Source: Seison nebaliae (Eukaryota; Rotifera; Pararotatoria; Seisonacea; Seisonidae). From it: a stretch of 64,000 bases of DNA. This document shows, one piece after another, positions 1-11,974 of the stretch (positions are counted from its first letter, which is position 1; the number at the start of each line of letters is the position of its first letter). The stretch lies in the NCBI GenBank assembly GCA_023231475.1, contig JALJEE010002570.1, forward strand, positions 59,488-123,487. Direction: 5' to 3'. The notes beneath the pieces were generated by a model that saw only the letters and a list, made by a program, of their open reading frames with translations, did no database searches and had not been told where the DNA came from. The position numbers and the translations under genes were made by a program.

Positions 1-2021
1 CATAATAATGAGGAATATGAATCATCGATTATAATAAATTATGAAGAAAATCATTTAAATATTTGTCGATGACGGAATGGATGGAAATTGATTTTAATTC
101 ACATTACATCATCTAAAAATACATATACAACTCGATCCCAATATAAAAGATACAAGTGTATAAATATATATTATCAACAATTCTATCAATAATTCAAGAG
201 TTCATCAACGAACACCGATTTCTATGTGACTGGAAAAGGAAGTGATAGAGGAAGTTAAGAAACATTATTTCTCGAATAAGATCGATCATCTATGTATTGA
301 CATTGAATTGTATATGCTAATTAAGGAGTGTGTATTGGTGTTGAGAATTATTGGATCCGAATGATTTGCGCGGTTCCAAACAGGAAGAATTCCGAGAAGA
401 AAAGTAGAAAAAACGAAAAATATTCTCATTGTTCATCGCTCAATTGAGAATGGGTTTTTAGTCTTTAGATTTTACAAGTATTTACGATTATTATACGATT
501 ATTCACATCAATTCCACTTCTTCATTTGACTGTTGACATAATTCTTAATTCATTCCTTCATCCATCGTCAAACTTCAATCATCATATATGATTCATACTT
601 CAAATCTATTTTGATCAATTCATATCTGACTTGATCCTTAACAATATTCGTCGTTGTCGTCGTCGTTGTCAAACACTTGATGTTCAACTGCCTCGATTAT
701 TCGTTTAGTGCACCATCTTATTTGCTCTTTCATTCAACGAACAATATAATCCTGATTCGTAATGACAAAGAGAAATAGAAAGAAAGAAAACTTCATAAAC
801 ATCCAGTAGGAGAATGAACAATTTATTTATAGTTCGAGTAGTGTGAGCAAGGCTTTACCGAACGGAAGTAGAAGAATATGTAGTAGAAATAGGACTTGCT
901 GTTTAATCGACGCAATCTGGAAAGATTACGTTATGACGTGAAAAGGAAGCAAGAATAAATTGCAGCAACAGCAGCTTTTATCGAAAATTATTTTCTTCTC
1001 TTTGTTGTTTATGAAATGACGAAGAGATTTATACTTGGAAATTTCGAATATGTTCTTGTCTGAAATTTATATAGTGAACTGAATATATTTGAGAAAACAT
1101 TAGGAAAATATGAATTTCTTTCAAAGATTTAGTTCTTCATGAAATGGAAGGAAGATATAGCAATCGGAGGTTCCATTGAGAAAGCGGAAAAAAGGAGAAA
1201 GGTAAAAAGTTATAAGATTTTCTTTTTAACGAACTTCCTCCATAACTCCTTTTCCGGATATTGGAACGGACATTAGAAAACGTGAGTGGTAATGAGATTC
1301 AGGATAGAGAGTAGCGTCATTTAGAGAATAAGTGAATCAATTCTGAATGACATTAACTAAATTTTATGACCGGCTAACAAGTGATCGTGATAAAATTGAA
1401 ATGAATAACTCACAAACTTCTCATAATTATCCTTCCTCCAATGGATTGTTTTCGTTTCGAATGAAGTTTCGAGAACTCAAAATGAAGATAATGATAGACA
1501 TTCATTAATATCAACATTAATATCGATATTTCATTTTAGTAAAAATCATTCAATTTATAAATAAGAAGAAATGAAGTTAATCGACGAAGTTCTAGGAAGA
1601 AGTGTCGAAAAAGAAGAGAATATACATGGATAATTGAAAATCCACGGTTACATAAATGAATGATATCACAATTACAATCAGATGGGTTAAAATGTCCATT
1701 ATTGAATAATCGAAAACAAGTGCATCAATAATGATGGTTTTATTAATAAGTCTCATATATTTCCCACTGAATCTATTATGATCATTTGGAAAGAATAGTG
1801 AAATGAGAAGAAGAAGAATGGATATGATAGTGGACAAAAGAGGTTATTGTAAATTCAATTGTATAAGTACAATCAATTCATTTGATTGTACTGTACTGTA
1901 TTGTTTGTAGTAGATGGCGATTGCACTCTACTAGTCGTCTATCCATCTAGTCGTCAATGTTTGTAAGATGATGAAAGAATGAATGGTCTGTGCAAATGTT
2001 TAATAGAGACACTTAAGAGAT
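1..2021. other. no gene recognised
   Basis: I see no gene in this stretch. It is AT-rich with frequent stops in all frames. The only sizeable open frame (about 80 codons, minus strand, 1592-1837) is hydrophobic, lacks splice context and resembles no family, so I treat it as chance. The right part may hold the 3' UTR of the minus-strand EGF gene that ends at 2022. Confidence 0.5.
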
Positions 2022-4064
2022 TCATTTCGCCTTTATCTGATTTAATAAAGCTTCATAACGATGTTCATCATAATAATTCTGCTTAGAGAGATAGTTCTCT
2101 GGTCGCGAGGTTTTCAATCCCTTACTAATGAATGATTGTTTGACATAAACCGCAGCAATAGTAATGCCGATTAATAAGCCGACACCAATAAATCCACACA
2201 CACTCGCCAATATCAACGAGGAGAGCCATCTCTTCTTCGTATCAATTTCACAATAGATACCAGTGAAGGGAGGCGGGCAATTGCATTGGAATGAATCGAT
2301 TCCATCAAGACATGTTCCACCATTCTTACACGGTTCTGATACACATTCGTTAATATTGATATCACACAACACTCCGGCATATCCTAAAAATATTTGATAT
2401 GAATAAAAAGAAATAAAGATCAATAAAAGAGTTCTTCCTTAATCCTCCACTATTATGTGGCTGATGTCTAATTTAAAGTGAAGAATAATATTTTGGGATA
2501 TAAAATTTTCTTAAAAAAAGGAGAAGTTCATTTATGTGTTCCTGAGAAATAGAAATGAGAATATTAATGAAAATTCATTAATTACAATTTCTCATTCGGC
2601 TAATGAGAGGGGAAGATGAAGAAGGAAGGAATGAATGAATGAATGAATGAATGAACAATTCAAATAAAAACAATGAAAATTTTAGTGGAAGTTTGGTAGA
2701 ATTATGGTTAATGATATAATTTGATCAATATATGATAAATAATCGTTTCGATTATCATTCACTTCCTCATCTGTTTGTTGAATTAACAATTCCTTTTGGC
2801 AATGAATATAAACGAATAATATTACGAACCTGGTAAACATTTACATTTGTAACTTCCTATTTCGTTAATGCATTTTGAACGATCCGTCGGACAATTATTA
2901 GTTAAAGTCGTTAAACATTCATCAACATCATTCTCACAATGTCTTCCAGTCCACGATGGTTGACATGTACACGTATAACTGCCAGCTGTATTTGTGCATG
3001 TTCCAGCATTCTGACACAGATTCACTTTTACACATTCGTCATAGTCCGTTTCACATGTAACTCCCATCCAGATATTTGGACAGACACATTTGAATGATCC
3101 TTCATAATTTGTACAACTTCCTATTTTCATTCCATAATGTAAAATTAATTCATAATCGTGATATAAAACAATCAGGATTGTTCTAACCTCCATTCTGACA
3201 TATGTTTGGTGCACATTCATCAAAGTCAACTTCGCAATTCAATCCCGTCCAATATTGTGTACAAGTACAACTATAAGAGCCTGTCGTGTCAGTACAAGTG
3301 GCTCCGTGCAAACAAGGTCCTCGACCATAATTGTAAGCCGTGCATTCATTCACATTAGTCTGACAATTCTTTCCTGTCCAACCAAGTAGACAAACACAAT
3401 AATAATCTCCTAAAGTATTAACACAAGTTCCCGTATTCTGACAAGGATTAGTTAAACATTCGTCGATCTCACTACTACAATCGGCACCAGTATATCCCGA
3501 TTCACAATTGCATCTAAAAGACGATGCCTGATTAACACAAGTGGAATTGTACTTACAATTATGTATGTGGTAATAGCATTCATTCAAATGACTTTCACAT
3601 CGACGACCAGTATAGTTCCTTTTACAACGACAATGATAATTTCCGTCTTCTCGTCGAACACATGTCGCTCCATAAAGACAAGGATTCGATGCACAAGGAT
3701 CTATTTCTTCATCGCATATTTGTCCCGTATATCCATTCATACAATTACAGACGTAAGTTCCAATTCTGTTAGAACAAGTGCCAAAAGCTCCACAGATTGT
3801 AGTCAAATACGTACACTCATTGATATCACTTGCACAGGTGGAACCAGTATAACCCGGTTTACACTGACAAGAATAGCCTCCAACCAATTCGAAACAACTC
3901 CCACCATTACTACATGGATTAGCTGAGCATTCAGTACCATCTGAGATGGAAAGTTGTCGACTAAGCGATATCAACTGAACTAAAAAATGTGAGGAAAAAA
4001 GTCATTTATCGAATGACAAAAAACTTCAACTTAATATCAGAACAATAGACTTGAATTCGAACAT
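2022..4064 (-). CDS. type I membrane protein with ten EGF repeats
   Basis: Four exons: 4031-4064, 3188-3979, 2831-3120 (last base 2830) and 2022-2383, total 1479 nt, 492 residues. Exon 1 joins exon 2 to make a signal peptide (MFEFKSIVLILIQLI). Ten tandem six-cysteine EGF modules follow. Most open with the calcium-binding pattern D-[IVF]-[ND]-E-C and carry the aromatic residue of the hydroxylation motif. One hydrophobic segment near the C terminus (WLSSLILASVCGF onward) is followed by a tail of about 40 residues rich in Lys, Tyr and Asn. There is no DSL domain, LNR repeat, laminin G domain or ankyrin repeat, so it is not Delta/Serrate, Notch or a full-length Crumbs. The likely role is a cell-surface adhesion or signalling protein (inference). 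It lies head-to-head with the erlectin gene, with 581 bp between start codons. Confidence 0.85.
2620..2656. repeat. (GAAT)n microsatellite
   Basis: About seven tandem GAAT units, preceded by two GAAG units, lie inside the third intron of the EGF-repeat gene (2384-2829). It is a simple tetranucleotide repeat and may vary in length between individuals. Confidence 0.85.
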
Positions 4065-4645
4065 TTATACAATTGACTGAAGATTAAATATCTAACTGGT
4101 TTTATGGCGACTACTAATTCTTTTTAATAATTTCCTGTCAACTAATAATCATTTCTGATCAATAATCAAAGGTTTAATAAATGTTATTCTAGCCCTATGT
4201 TAAATTTTCCTTTAGGCTACTTTCTATTGAATAATGTCGATATATATGGTCGATGTAACTTGTTATTATAAAGATTCTTATAAAGTTTTATGTTTATTGA
4301 ACTTGGATGTTAATTTCAAATTATCAAAATATTCTTCTTAAAAATATTGATATGAATAAAATTAAATGGGTATTATGTCTATGTATCAATCGAATTTGAT
4401 AACGATTGAAACTTTCTAAATCATTTAAAATTCTCTTAAGTGATAATTGTGTATTATTTTATTCGTTTGAAATTGAAGCTGACACGAGAAATTTAGGAAA
4501 ACGTCAGTCTTAAATTCCTTAAGAATTGATGATTTCAATTTAATTTTTTGTAGGAAATTTGCTTTGTTCAACTCCAATTCTTTCATAGAAGTTACATTTT
4601 TAAGTTTTAACCAATCATAACCCACTACCAATTATTTCAAAAGGA

Positions 4646-6682
4646 ATGGAAGTGATTTTTAGACTCTTATTTTTTTCATTAATTTTAAACCAAATTTTGT
4701 GTATGAGATCCAAAACGGAAGATGATATTTTATACGATCTGAATTTCGGTGGAAGTTTTAAAAAAAAATTAACTGAATTTCATAAACCGAACGAAGAAGA
4801 ATCATTGAAATTGGACGATGAGATGAATGAGAATTATAAGAATCAATTGAATGACATTCAACTAATAAAAGAATATTTAGATAATGGTAAAAAGCATGAT
4901 TTCGTCATGAATGTCACATCAGGAGATCATGTTGAATATTTTTGTGTTCTACCAAAGAATTCATATACGATGCAATTATTGACAGATAAAGAAGAGAAAA
5001 ATATTGAGAAGGGAGATGAAGAATCGAAAGAAACAGAAGAAGAACGAGAAGAGAAAAGAACATTTTTAGAATCAAGAAAAGAGAAGATTATCAAAAAAGT
5101 CATCGAATCTAAACGATGTTATGATAAAGTATCAACTTATTGGACATACAAATTATGTCATGGAGAAGTTATTAAACAATATCGTGAAGAACGGAATGGA
5201 GCAAAGAAAGAAATTCAACAAGAATTCATTTTAGGAGAATATTTAGGTGGATTGAATAGTATTCTCCATCCCAACGACCAAAAACATAAAGTCGTTGAAT
5301 ATGTGAAAAGAGTAATCGATGATGAAGAATTAACAGGATATTTAGTTCCATATTCGGAAGGAACAACATGTGAAGTTATGCCAGAAAGACGTCGTAGAAC
5401 AAACGTGATATATTTCTGTGATAAAAATGGTTTCGGTTCCATCTATTCATTAGATGAGATATCGACGTGTATTTATGAGATAAAAGTTCTCTCGTCAGAA
5501 TTATGTCAACTTCAGGAATATGAACGGAAACCGAAACCACCATCGAATATCGCATGTTATACAGCTGAAATTAATGATGAAATACGTCCAAAATTATCCG
5601 AACAAATTAATCAGGAAATTAATGAATATCAGAAAATAGGAGATAAAGATTCCATCATGAATGATCTGTCAAAAAATGGGAAATTTATCGTTAATATTTT
5701 CATAATTTTTCTATTTTAAAATATTTTTAATTTTAAACAGGTAACGACACAAGGTGGAACAACAGTTGTTATCACATTTAAATTCAATTCTCCTGAATCT
5801 AGTTCATTTCATGTCAGTGCAGATAAAGGTTAAATAATTTTCAATTATATTAATTTAACATTAAAAAAAAATAATAAAATAGATCAACAGATGGTGAAAG
5901 AAGAAGGATTACCAGATGCATCAAGTATTGATCCAAGTCTTATGAGACAATTGAGAGAATATAAAGAAGCAATCAATTATGAAGATACGAGAAAAGAAGA
6001 TGTTACACCAAAACAATTAACTGGTCAATTATTAGCCGATGGACCACCAGCAAACTTCTTAAAAGAACCAGAACCGGAATTAGTGTTGCACACTACTGAA
6101 TTGTCAGCGAATGATGTTGAATTGACAACGAATGAGAAGCAGATATATCAACGATTTATTCGTGGAGAACATTGTTTGAATGGAGGTGGGACACTTTGGT
6201 GGAAATATGAATTTTGTTATAATCGACATGTCATCCAATATCATGAAGAGGAGGATGCACATAAAAAGACCAAACGTTCCTCCATCGTTATTGGGAGATG
6301 GAATGAGAATATTCATAAAAATTGGTTGATCAAAAATGAACATAAACGTCCATCAAATTCAAAGTTTCATTTTGTAATTTTTATGAAATTTTTTAATTTT
6401 TTTAGAACAATTTCTCATTTTTATGCAGATGGACAAATTTGTCATGAGACGAAAAAGAAAAGACAAGTGGAAGTGAAATTTAAGTGTGCCACCTCTTCAT
6501 GGCAACCAAAAGATAAGAAGAAGAAGATGTCATCGAAAACGCCGGTGAAAGAATCAGTTTCCCTCATCTTATTAGAACCACAAATGTGTGAATATGTATT
6601 GATAATTGAGGCGAGAATACTTTGTCAATTATATAAAGACGTGAACAATAATGCGATATTGAGGAAGCATGATGAACTTTAA
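4646..6682 (+). CDS. ERLEC1: erlectin / XTP3-B-type ER lectin with two MRH domains
   Basis: Four exons: 4646-5689, 5741-5828, 5883-6363 and 6406-6682, 629 residues. There is an N-terminal signal peptide (LLFFSLILNQILC). Two mannose-6-phosphate-receptor-homology (MRH) domains are visible: the first around residues 90-290 (YWTYKLCHGEVIKQY) and the second with the double-tryptophan sugar-binding motif (LWWKYEFCYNRHVIQYHEE). Known role of the family: OS-9 and XTP3-B recognise trimmed N-glycans on misfolded proteins and pass them to the HRD1-SEL1L ubiquitin ligase (ERAD). Two MRH domains identify the XTP3-B/erlectin branch rather than OS-9, which has one. The protein ends in HDEL, an ER-retrieval signal. 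The last intron is 42 bp, a multiple of three and free of stops, so a naive reading runs through it and inserts 14 spurious residues. Confidence 0.9.
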
Positions 6683-6925
6683 AGAATTTATCAGATTTCA
6701 TCTTCATATTTTCTCACAAGTGTCATTCGAATATTATGTTGTATCAAATTCAAAAAAATGAAATTTATTTTAAAAATAATTTTATTTTTTTTTCTTTTCT
6801 TATTATTATTTTTTCCCAATTATTCAACAGATTTCTCATCATCTCTCAAATTTATTCTTCTATTTATTTAATATTTCAATCTATTTATCTTTTCATTTCA
6901 AGATTTATTTCCATTCATAATAAAT

Positions 6926-7387
6926 ATGAGACGTCCATTGAAGAGAAGATCGACGAACAGAGAGAAAGATGTGCTAGATAGTTTAATCGATGACACTTAT
7001 CCGACTGATAGTCAAAGAATGAAAAATGATTTGAAAAATGATTTGAAGAGAAGATGTATCGTTCTTAATAATGATGTCAATCGAATGAATCGACAACAGA
7101 AGAAGTTGAATGATATGTGGCAAACGTATCATTCCCAAATCAAGAATGATGATATCGAAGTTGATTTACATGGATCACTTATAGAAGTAGAGAAGAGTCG
7201 GAATGAATGTCTCATCGGCATATCTGGTGTGGTTTTTTGTGAAACGAAACATACCTTCATATTATTGACGGAATCTGGTAAGCGGAAAACGATTTTGAAG
7301 GATGGCTCTCAATTCCTCATTCGGAATGGTAATAAAAATATTCGAATTGTTGGAGATTTACGAAAGAAATTTTTTTCAAAAAAATAA
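6926..7387 (+). CDS. POP4: ribonuclease P/MRP protein subunit p29
   Basis: Single exon, 153 residues. The C-terminal two thirds match the Rpp29/POP4 Sm-like barrel: DLHGSLIEVEKSRNECLIG, then GISGVVFCETKHTFIL, a basic hairpin, and a terminal basic stretch (LRKKFFSKK). In the family this subunit binds the catalytic RNA of RNase P, which makes the 5' cut on pre-tRNA, and RNase MRP, which acts in rRNA processing. The protein is nuclear or nucleolar. It is shorter than the roughly 220-residue human protein, mostly at the N terminus. It starts 243 bp after the erlectin stop on the same strand. Confidence 0.87.
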   Translation: MRRPLKRRSTNREKDVLDSLIDDTYPTDSQRMKNDLKNDLKRRCIVLNNDVNRMNRQQKKLNDMWQTYHSQIKNDDIEVDLHGSLIEVEKSRNECLIGISGVVFCETKHTFILLTESGKRKTILKDGSQFLIRNGNKNIRIVGDLRKKFFSKK

Positions 7388-7681
7388 TCTTGTTTCCACA
7401 TTCAAAAATGTTTCATTCTCTTCAAACAATCTTCTCTTCACTCAAATAAACTAAAAACCAGTTCAGATTAATTATTTGCGAAACTTTTTAAAATTTGAAT
7501 TTTTTTAAATAAGGCTTAAAATTTAATTTTGTGATTTATTCATTTTTTGAATTCCATAAAACTATCGATTAAAAATTATTTCACAAAAATTTTTTTTTGG
7601 ATAAATTTTGAAATTTTATTTTTATTTATTTCTTTCCAATTACCATCGATGTAATGAGTATATCAGGTTTTATGAAGGAGA

Positions 7682-10600
7682 ATGACGGATTTCATTTCAT
7701 TAAGATTACCAATCATCAAATTCATCGCTGTGGTAGAGGAAGTAAGCGATTTGAATAAAGCATGGAAATCGAAGAGTGAGAAGAAGTTGAGGAATTGGAA
7801 GAATTTGAAAATATTTGAGGAATATTCGAAAGAGAAGAAAAATATATCGATTTCTTTTCAATATTTGAATTATTTATATTTATTCAATGTTCTCTCATCA
7901 TTTCCGTCGTTGTCTAATCGACACACTTTACAAGACAAACATAAATTTAATGTGAAGAAACAAATTGATGAATTGATGGGCAGTTCTCCTAATTCCGATA
8001 TTCCTATGATTATGATAGTTCGAAATGTCACTGATCTTTATTCTGATGAATTTATTCAAATTAATGAGAAAGAACTTGAATTGTTCTTTGAAGTGAACAG
8101 TTTAATTGATGATAAATTGGATAACAATGAAACTTCGACAATTTTTGAATTTATTTCAATTCCACATTTCTTCCGGTTGATGGAATTGTGCGAGAAAATA
8201 AGAAACAATTTTCAAATAAAAGAATGGAATAAATTCAATAGAAATCTTAATTTGTTTTGTCAATCAATTCACAAATGTCAAGAGAACTATCATCAAATAA
8301 TGTTATTGAAAGATTTGGTATTTATCGATGAGATGAAAACGACAATAAATTCCAATGTAACAACATTTCATTTGGATCGATATTCTTTCAGTTTCACTTC
8401 TTCCTACAACTCAATAATTTATCGCAGTTTCAATAAACAGATTTCAGTGGAAACTAAAGAAAAAATTAATTTATTCGAAGAACAAAAATGTGTGGCGGAG
8501 AGAATAGCAGATCAAAGTTTCAAAAAAGTCTCACGATTTCCTCAAAAACTTTTCCCCGGAAGAAAATGTGCAAAAGAGAAAATTCGTTACGATCTTTCCA
8601 TTCTCTTATATGAACAATTCAAATGGCGATATATCGAACGTTTATATCTCTTCGAATATTTATCGACTCTCATCAATGCGAAGAATGATGAATTGGTCAA
8701 TTATCTCCAGAATCATTATGATTCAATGACCATATCGAAACTGAAAATTTTATCGGACAAATCGAAAAAAAATCGTGAAATTTTCCATTTGGAGAAAAAT
8801 TGGCGAAATAAATTAATGAGAAATCTTGAAGAATATGCTAATTCTTCTACTTTATTACGAATCGGATTGAACAATTCAGGAATAAATCTCTTATCCATCA
8901 ATTCATCCATCGTATTATTAACAATATCGATTAATACTATACGATATTTCGGTTCTTCCAAGAACAATTTCTTCTTACAATTAGGTCGTTCATCCTCCAT
9001 TGGAGAGAATCGACTCCAACTTATATTTCTCAATGAAACTTTAGCAGAATATTTCAATGAGAAGTTAATGAGAAATATTTCCACTTATCAACAAACGAAT
9101 TTAGCAAATATCGTCAACGAATTGTACGAATATCGAACACTATCACGATCATCGACGAATTTAAAGAAGGAACAAAATATTTTAAGAACAAAATCGAATG
9201 AATCAGAAAATTTGCAAATCGATAATTTTATTCTCAAAAATTCGTTTCAAAACAAATCTGAAAAATTTCAAAAAATTTTTTCCAATCGTTTATATTCCGA
9301 TTATCTGATACGATTCATTTGTCTATATGAGAAAACGGAAATTATTACAAATATTTTCAAACTGAAAAAGTTTAATTCTTTAAATTATCATCTTCCAAAC
9401 AATGACAGCTCTTTGAGTTCAATGGAATTATTATTCCATCAATTTCCTCAAATCTTCTCATTCGTTTTAAGAATCGATGAAACATCATCAAAAATTTTTA
9501 TTGACATTAATTCATCAATGAAATATTTTCATATGAACGAAAAAGCGGAAAATTTCCGATATAATTTAGTAGAGAACTTTGAAAAAAATAATTTATTATT
9601 CGTCCAAATTCCAGATTTTATGAGCAATGATAACATTGGATTATATATAAAGAGAGAAGAAGAATTAATTGAGAAATTGAATGAAATGTTAAAAGAAATT
9701 CCATTTTATAAATTAGAATTGATAAATGGAAAAGTTTTCCGTTTACAAAATGTGAATTATCTTTTCCTGTTTATTTCATCGATTTTTGTGGAGGAGAAAT
9801 GTGATGAAAATGAAACATTCGAATTTCTCGTTGATCAATCGAATAGAATTGATGAACGATTCGAAGAATATGAAAGAAATAAAGAAGAAAATGGTTTCAA
9901 CATTTTCGAAACAAGAAAAGAATTGAGAAAAGTATTCGATGAAATTTCTAGAAATTATAAAACGTTTAATCAAAACAGATATTCGGTGGGAAATCTAATT
10001 TCTATTAATAATTTTTTATTAATGAAAAAATATGATAAATTTATTGAAGAATTATTTTGGATTTATGATACGAATATTACCAGTGGAATGATTGATGGGA
10101 GAAAGAATGAAAATAAGTTAAATGAAATCGAGAAACATTTCTATCTGACGACGAGAGACTTCCCGATATTTCCAATGAAATTTTATTTTTTGAAAGTTCC
10201 TTTAAATTGTCTAGAGAATTATTGTGGTTCTTTAATCGCGTTCGAAGATTACCAAATTCAATCGAATGAAGAACGTTGGGAAAATTTCTTCTCGAAAAGA
10301 AATAAACAATTATTGGATTTCTATCGAACGATGATTAAGTTGGGTGAATGTCATTCACATAATTTCCAATTTAATTCGTTCGGTGAAAAGAAACTAAGAG
10401 AGTTTATGGAAGATGAAGAGAATGAAATTGATGAAGAGAATGTTCATAAAAGAATTGAAGAAATTAATTTGAAATTTCATCTGATTATGGAAGAATTATG
10501 TGACGAATGGCACGACATCCGAAATCGTTTTAAGAATTTCAATGAAATTTTTAATCATCCCAACTTCTGTTCATTGTTCAGTGATCGAGTGAATGAAAAA

Positions 10601-11242
10601 AACCGAGTGAAGTTTTCCAACATTTTCTTTCGATATCGAAAGAGAATTTGGAGATTACTCCAACACCATCAACAAGGAAAAAATTTACAAAACTTCGAAT
10701 TTGTTTTAGATAATTTACCAGTGACGTTGAATGTTTTGGAAAAATCAGAAATTGATAAATCGAGAAAATTATGGTTGAAAACGATGGATGAAGAAAATGA
10801 AATAGAATTTAAAAAAAATAATGAGAATTTAATCGATGACAATATTAGAAGGAGAGAATTGATAAAATCAATTGAACAAACTACAAAATTTTCAAATAAA
10901 CAGAAAATTGATATTCTTAATGACCAACCATCGAAAGAAGAAGAAATGGAAGTGGAAAATATTTGTATTATAGAAAATGTTGAAAATGTATCAAAATCAG
11001 TGACGATAGACGACGAACAACCAAATGGAAGTAAATTAATTGATGTTGAATGGATGAAAAAGTATTTTACGGAGAATGAAAAAATTCAAAATGAAATGAA
11101 TAAAATCATCAACCAATTATCAGAAATGAATGAGAGAAAGAAAAATTTCTCTTCGATCGATATTATTAGAAATCGAATTAGAAATTTTGAGATATGGAAT
11201 GAAATGGAAATTGATTCTTTCGAAGAATATTTATTAACGTAA
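7682..11242 (+). CDS. large single-exon protein of unknown family
   Basis: An uninterrupted frame of 1186 codons with a good ATG. No signal peptide, membrane helix or nucleotide-binding motif is visible. Composition is dominated by Asn, Lys, Glu, Ile and Phe. Long charged helical stretches predominate, and the last 250 residues are strongly acidic/basic and probably partly coiled-coil. Hydrophobic and charged positions alternate throughout and few segments are low complexity, so it looks like a genuine folded or helical-repeat protein. I do not recognise the family. It could be a fast-evolving cytoskeletal or axonemal protein, given the ciliary genes elsewhere in the window, but that is speculation. 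It follows POP4 by 294 bp on the same strand. Confidence 0.75.
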   Translation: MTDFISLRLPIIKFIAVVEEVSDLNKAWKSKSEKKLRNWKNLKIFEEYSKEKKNISISFQYLNYLYLFNVLSSFPSLSNRHTLQDKHKFNVKKQIDELMGSSPNSDIPMIMIVRNVTDLYSDEFIQINEKELELFFEVNSLIDDKLDNNETSTIFEFISIPHFFRLMELCEKIRNNFQIKEWNKFNRNLNLFCQSIHKCQENYHQIMLLKDLVFIDEMKTTINSNVTTFHLDRYSFSFTSSYNSIIYRSFNKQISVETKEKINLFEEQKCVAERIADQSFKKVSRFPQKLFPGRKCAKEKIRYDLSILLYEQFKWRYIERLYLFEYLSTLINAKNDELVNYLQNHYDSMTISKLKILSDKSKKNREIFHLEKNWRNKLMRNLEEYANSSTLLRIGLNNSGINLLSINSSIVLLTISINTIRYFGSSKNNFFLQLGRSSSIGENRLQLIFLNETLAEYFNEKLMRNISTYQQTNLANIVNELYEYRTLSRSSTNLKKEQNILRTKSNESENLQIDNFILKNSFQNKSEKFQKIFSNRLYSDYLIRFICLYEKTEIITNIFKLKKFNSLNYHLPNNDSSLSSMELLFHQFPQIFSFVLRIDETSSKIFIDINSSMKYFHMNEKAENFRYNLVENFEKNNLLFVQIPDFMSNDNIGLYIKREEELIEKLNEMLKEIPFYKLELINGKVFRLQNVNYLFLFISSIFVEEKCDENETFEFLVDQSNRIDERFEEYERNKEENGFNIFETRKELRKVFDEISRNYKTFNQNRYSVGNLISINNFLLMKKYDKFIEELFWIYDTNITSGMIDGRKNENKLNEIEKHFYLTTRDFPIFPMKFYFLKVPLNCLENYCGSLIAFEDYQIQSNEERWENFFSKRNKQLLDFYRTMIKLGECHSHNFQFNSFGEKKLREFMEDEENEIDEENVHKRIEEINLKFHLIMEELCDEWHDIRNRFKNFNEIFNHPNFCSLFSDRVNEKNRVKFSNIFFRYRKRIWRLLQHHQQGKNLQNFEFVLDNLPVTLNVLEKSEIDKSRKLWLKTMDEENEIEFKKNNENLIDDNIRRRELIKSIEQTTKFSNKQKIDILNDQPSKEEEMEVENICIIENVENVSKSVTIDDEQPNGSKLIDVEWMKKYFTENEKIQNEMNKIINQLSEMNERKKNFSSIDIIRNRIRNFEIWNEMEIDSFEEYLLT

Positions 11243-11347
11243 AAGAAATAAAAGAAAATATGAAATTGAATGAAATCTCGATTAGAAGTAACTGGATAAA
11301 AAAGAAGAATGTTATTCAAACATTTATGCAATTGTAAATAAATATAG

Positions 11348-11974
11348 TCAAGATAGTTTATGATCGGGACAATGGTACAATAATTTATCAAACGATGGTA
11401 TCGAATTCTTTTTTGGTCGACCTTTCGGCTTCGTTGGAATCTCCAATCCTCCTTTACCCATCACTTCTTTCTTCCATTTCATTCGACGATTTTGAAACCA
11501 AGTTTTTATCTGCAATTGACTCAACGACATTTGTCGAGACAATTCTTTTCGATCTTCCGACGACAGATATTTTTGCGCAGCAAATCGTTCTTCCAAATAT
11601 TTCAATTGTTTTTCTTGAAAATTTTAAATAAAATCACAAAAATAAAATTAATTTTTTTTCGATGTTTATTTTTAACCTGTAAATACTGTACGAACTCGAC
11701 GACATTTCCGATGACAATTATCATAGAAATTACAACAATGAAAGTCATTTTGCTTCGTCGAACAATCAGGTAGAGGTGGCGAATTAGTGATCGACGCCGA
11801 TTTGTCTATCGAACAAACGGTTGTAATCAACTGTTCTAATAATCGATTCATTAAAATATGATGATTGGAAAGTGAATTAGAAGATATTTCTTCCTTTTCC
11901 ATATTCTCATTATTTTCCATTTTCGAATCATTGTCATCGTTGAGTTTTTGGAGAATATCATCCACATTGAACAT
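11348..11974 (-). CDS. BARX: Barx-class homeodomain transcription factor
   Basis: Two exons: 11677-11974 and 11348-11613, 187 residues. The intron falls inside the homeodomain after RRVRTVFT. The joined homeodomain (about residues 92-151) reads [17 protein letters not shown] and ends with the recognition helix [15 protein letters not shown]. The segment right after it ([19 protein letters not shown]) matches the basic extension that defines BARX1/BARX2, which separates it from BarH and Bsx. The first residues (MFNVDDIL) resemble the N-terminal FxIxxIL motif of NK-related homeodomain proteins, usually a Groucho-binding repressor motif. Barx proteins pattern pharyngeal, gut and connective-tissue progenitors in other animals. 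The gene is divergent from slingshot. Confidence 0.93.

Noticed and set aside
1592-1837. 81-codon open frame on minus strand
   Set aside because: Hydrophobic, no family, no splice partners, typical of chance AT-rich reading frames.
4425-4631. 68-codon minus-strand frame just upstream of the erlectin start
   Set aside because: A better start for the EGF gene (signal peptide at 4031-4064) explains that locus, and this frame has no signal or domain.
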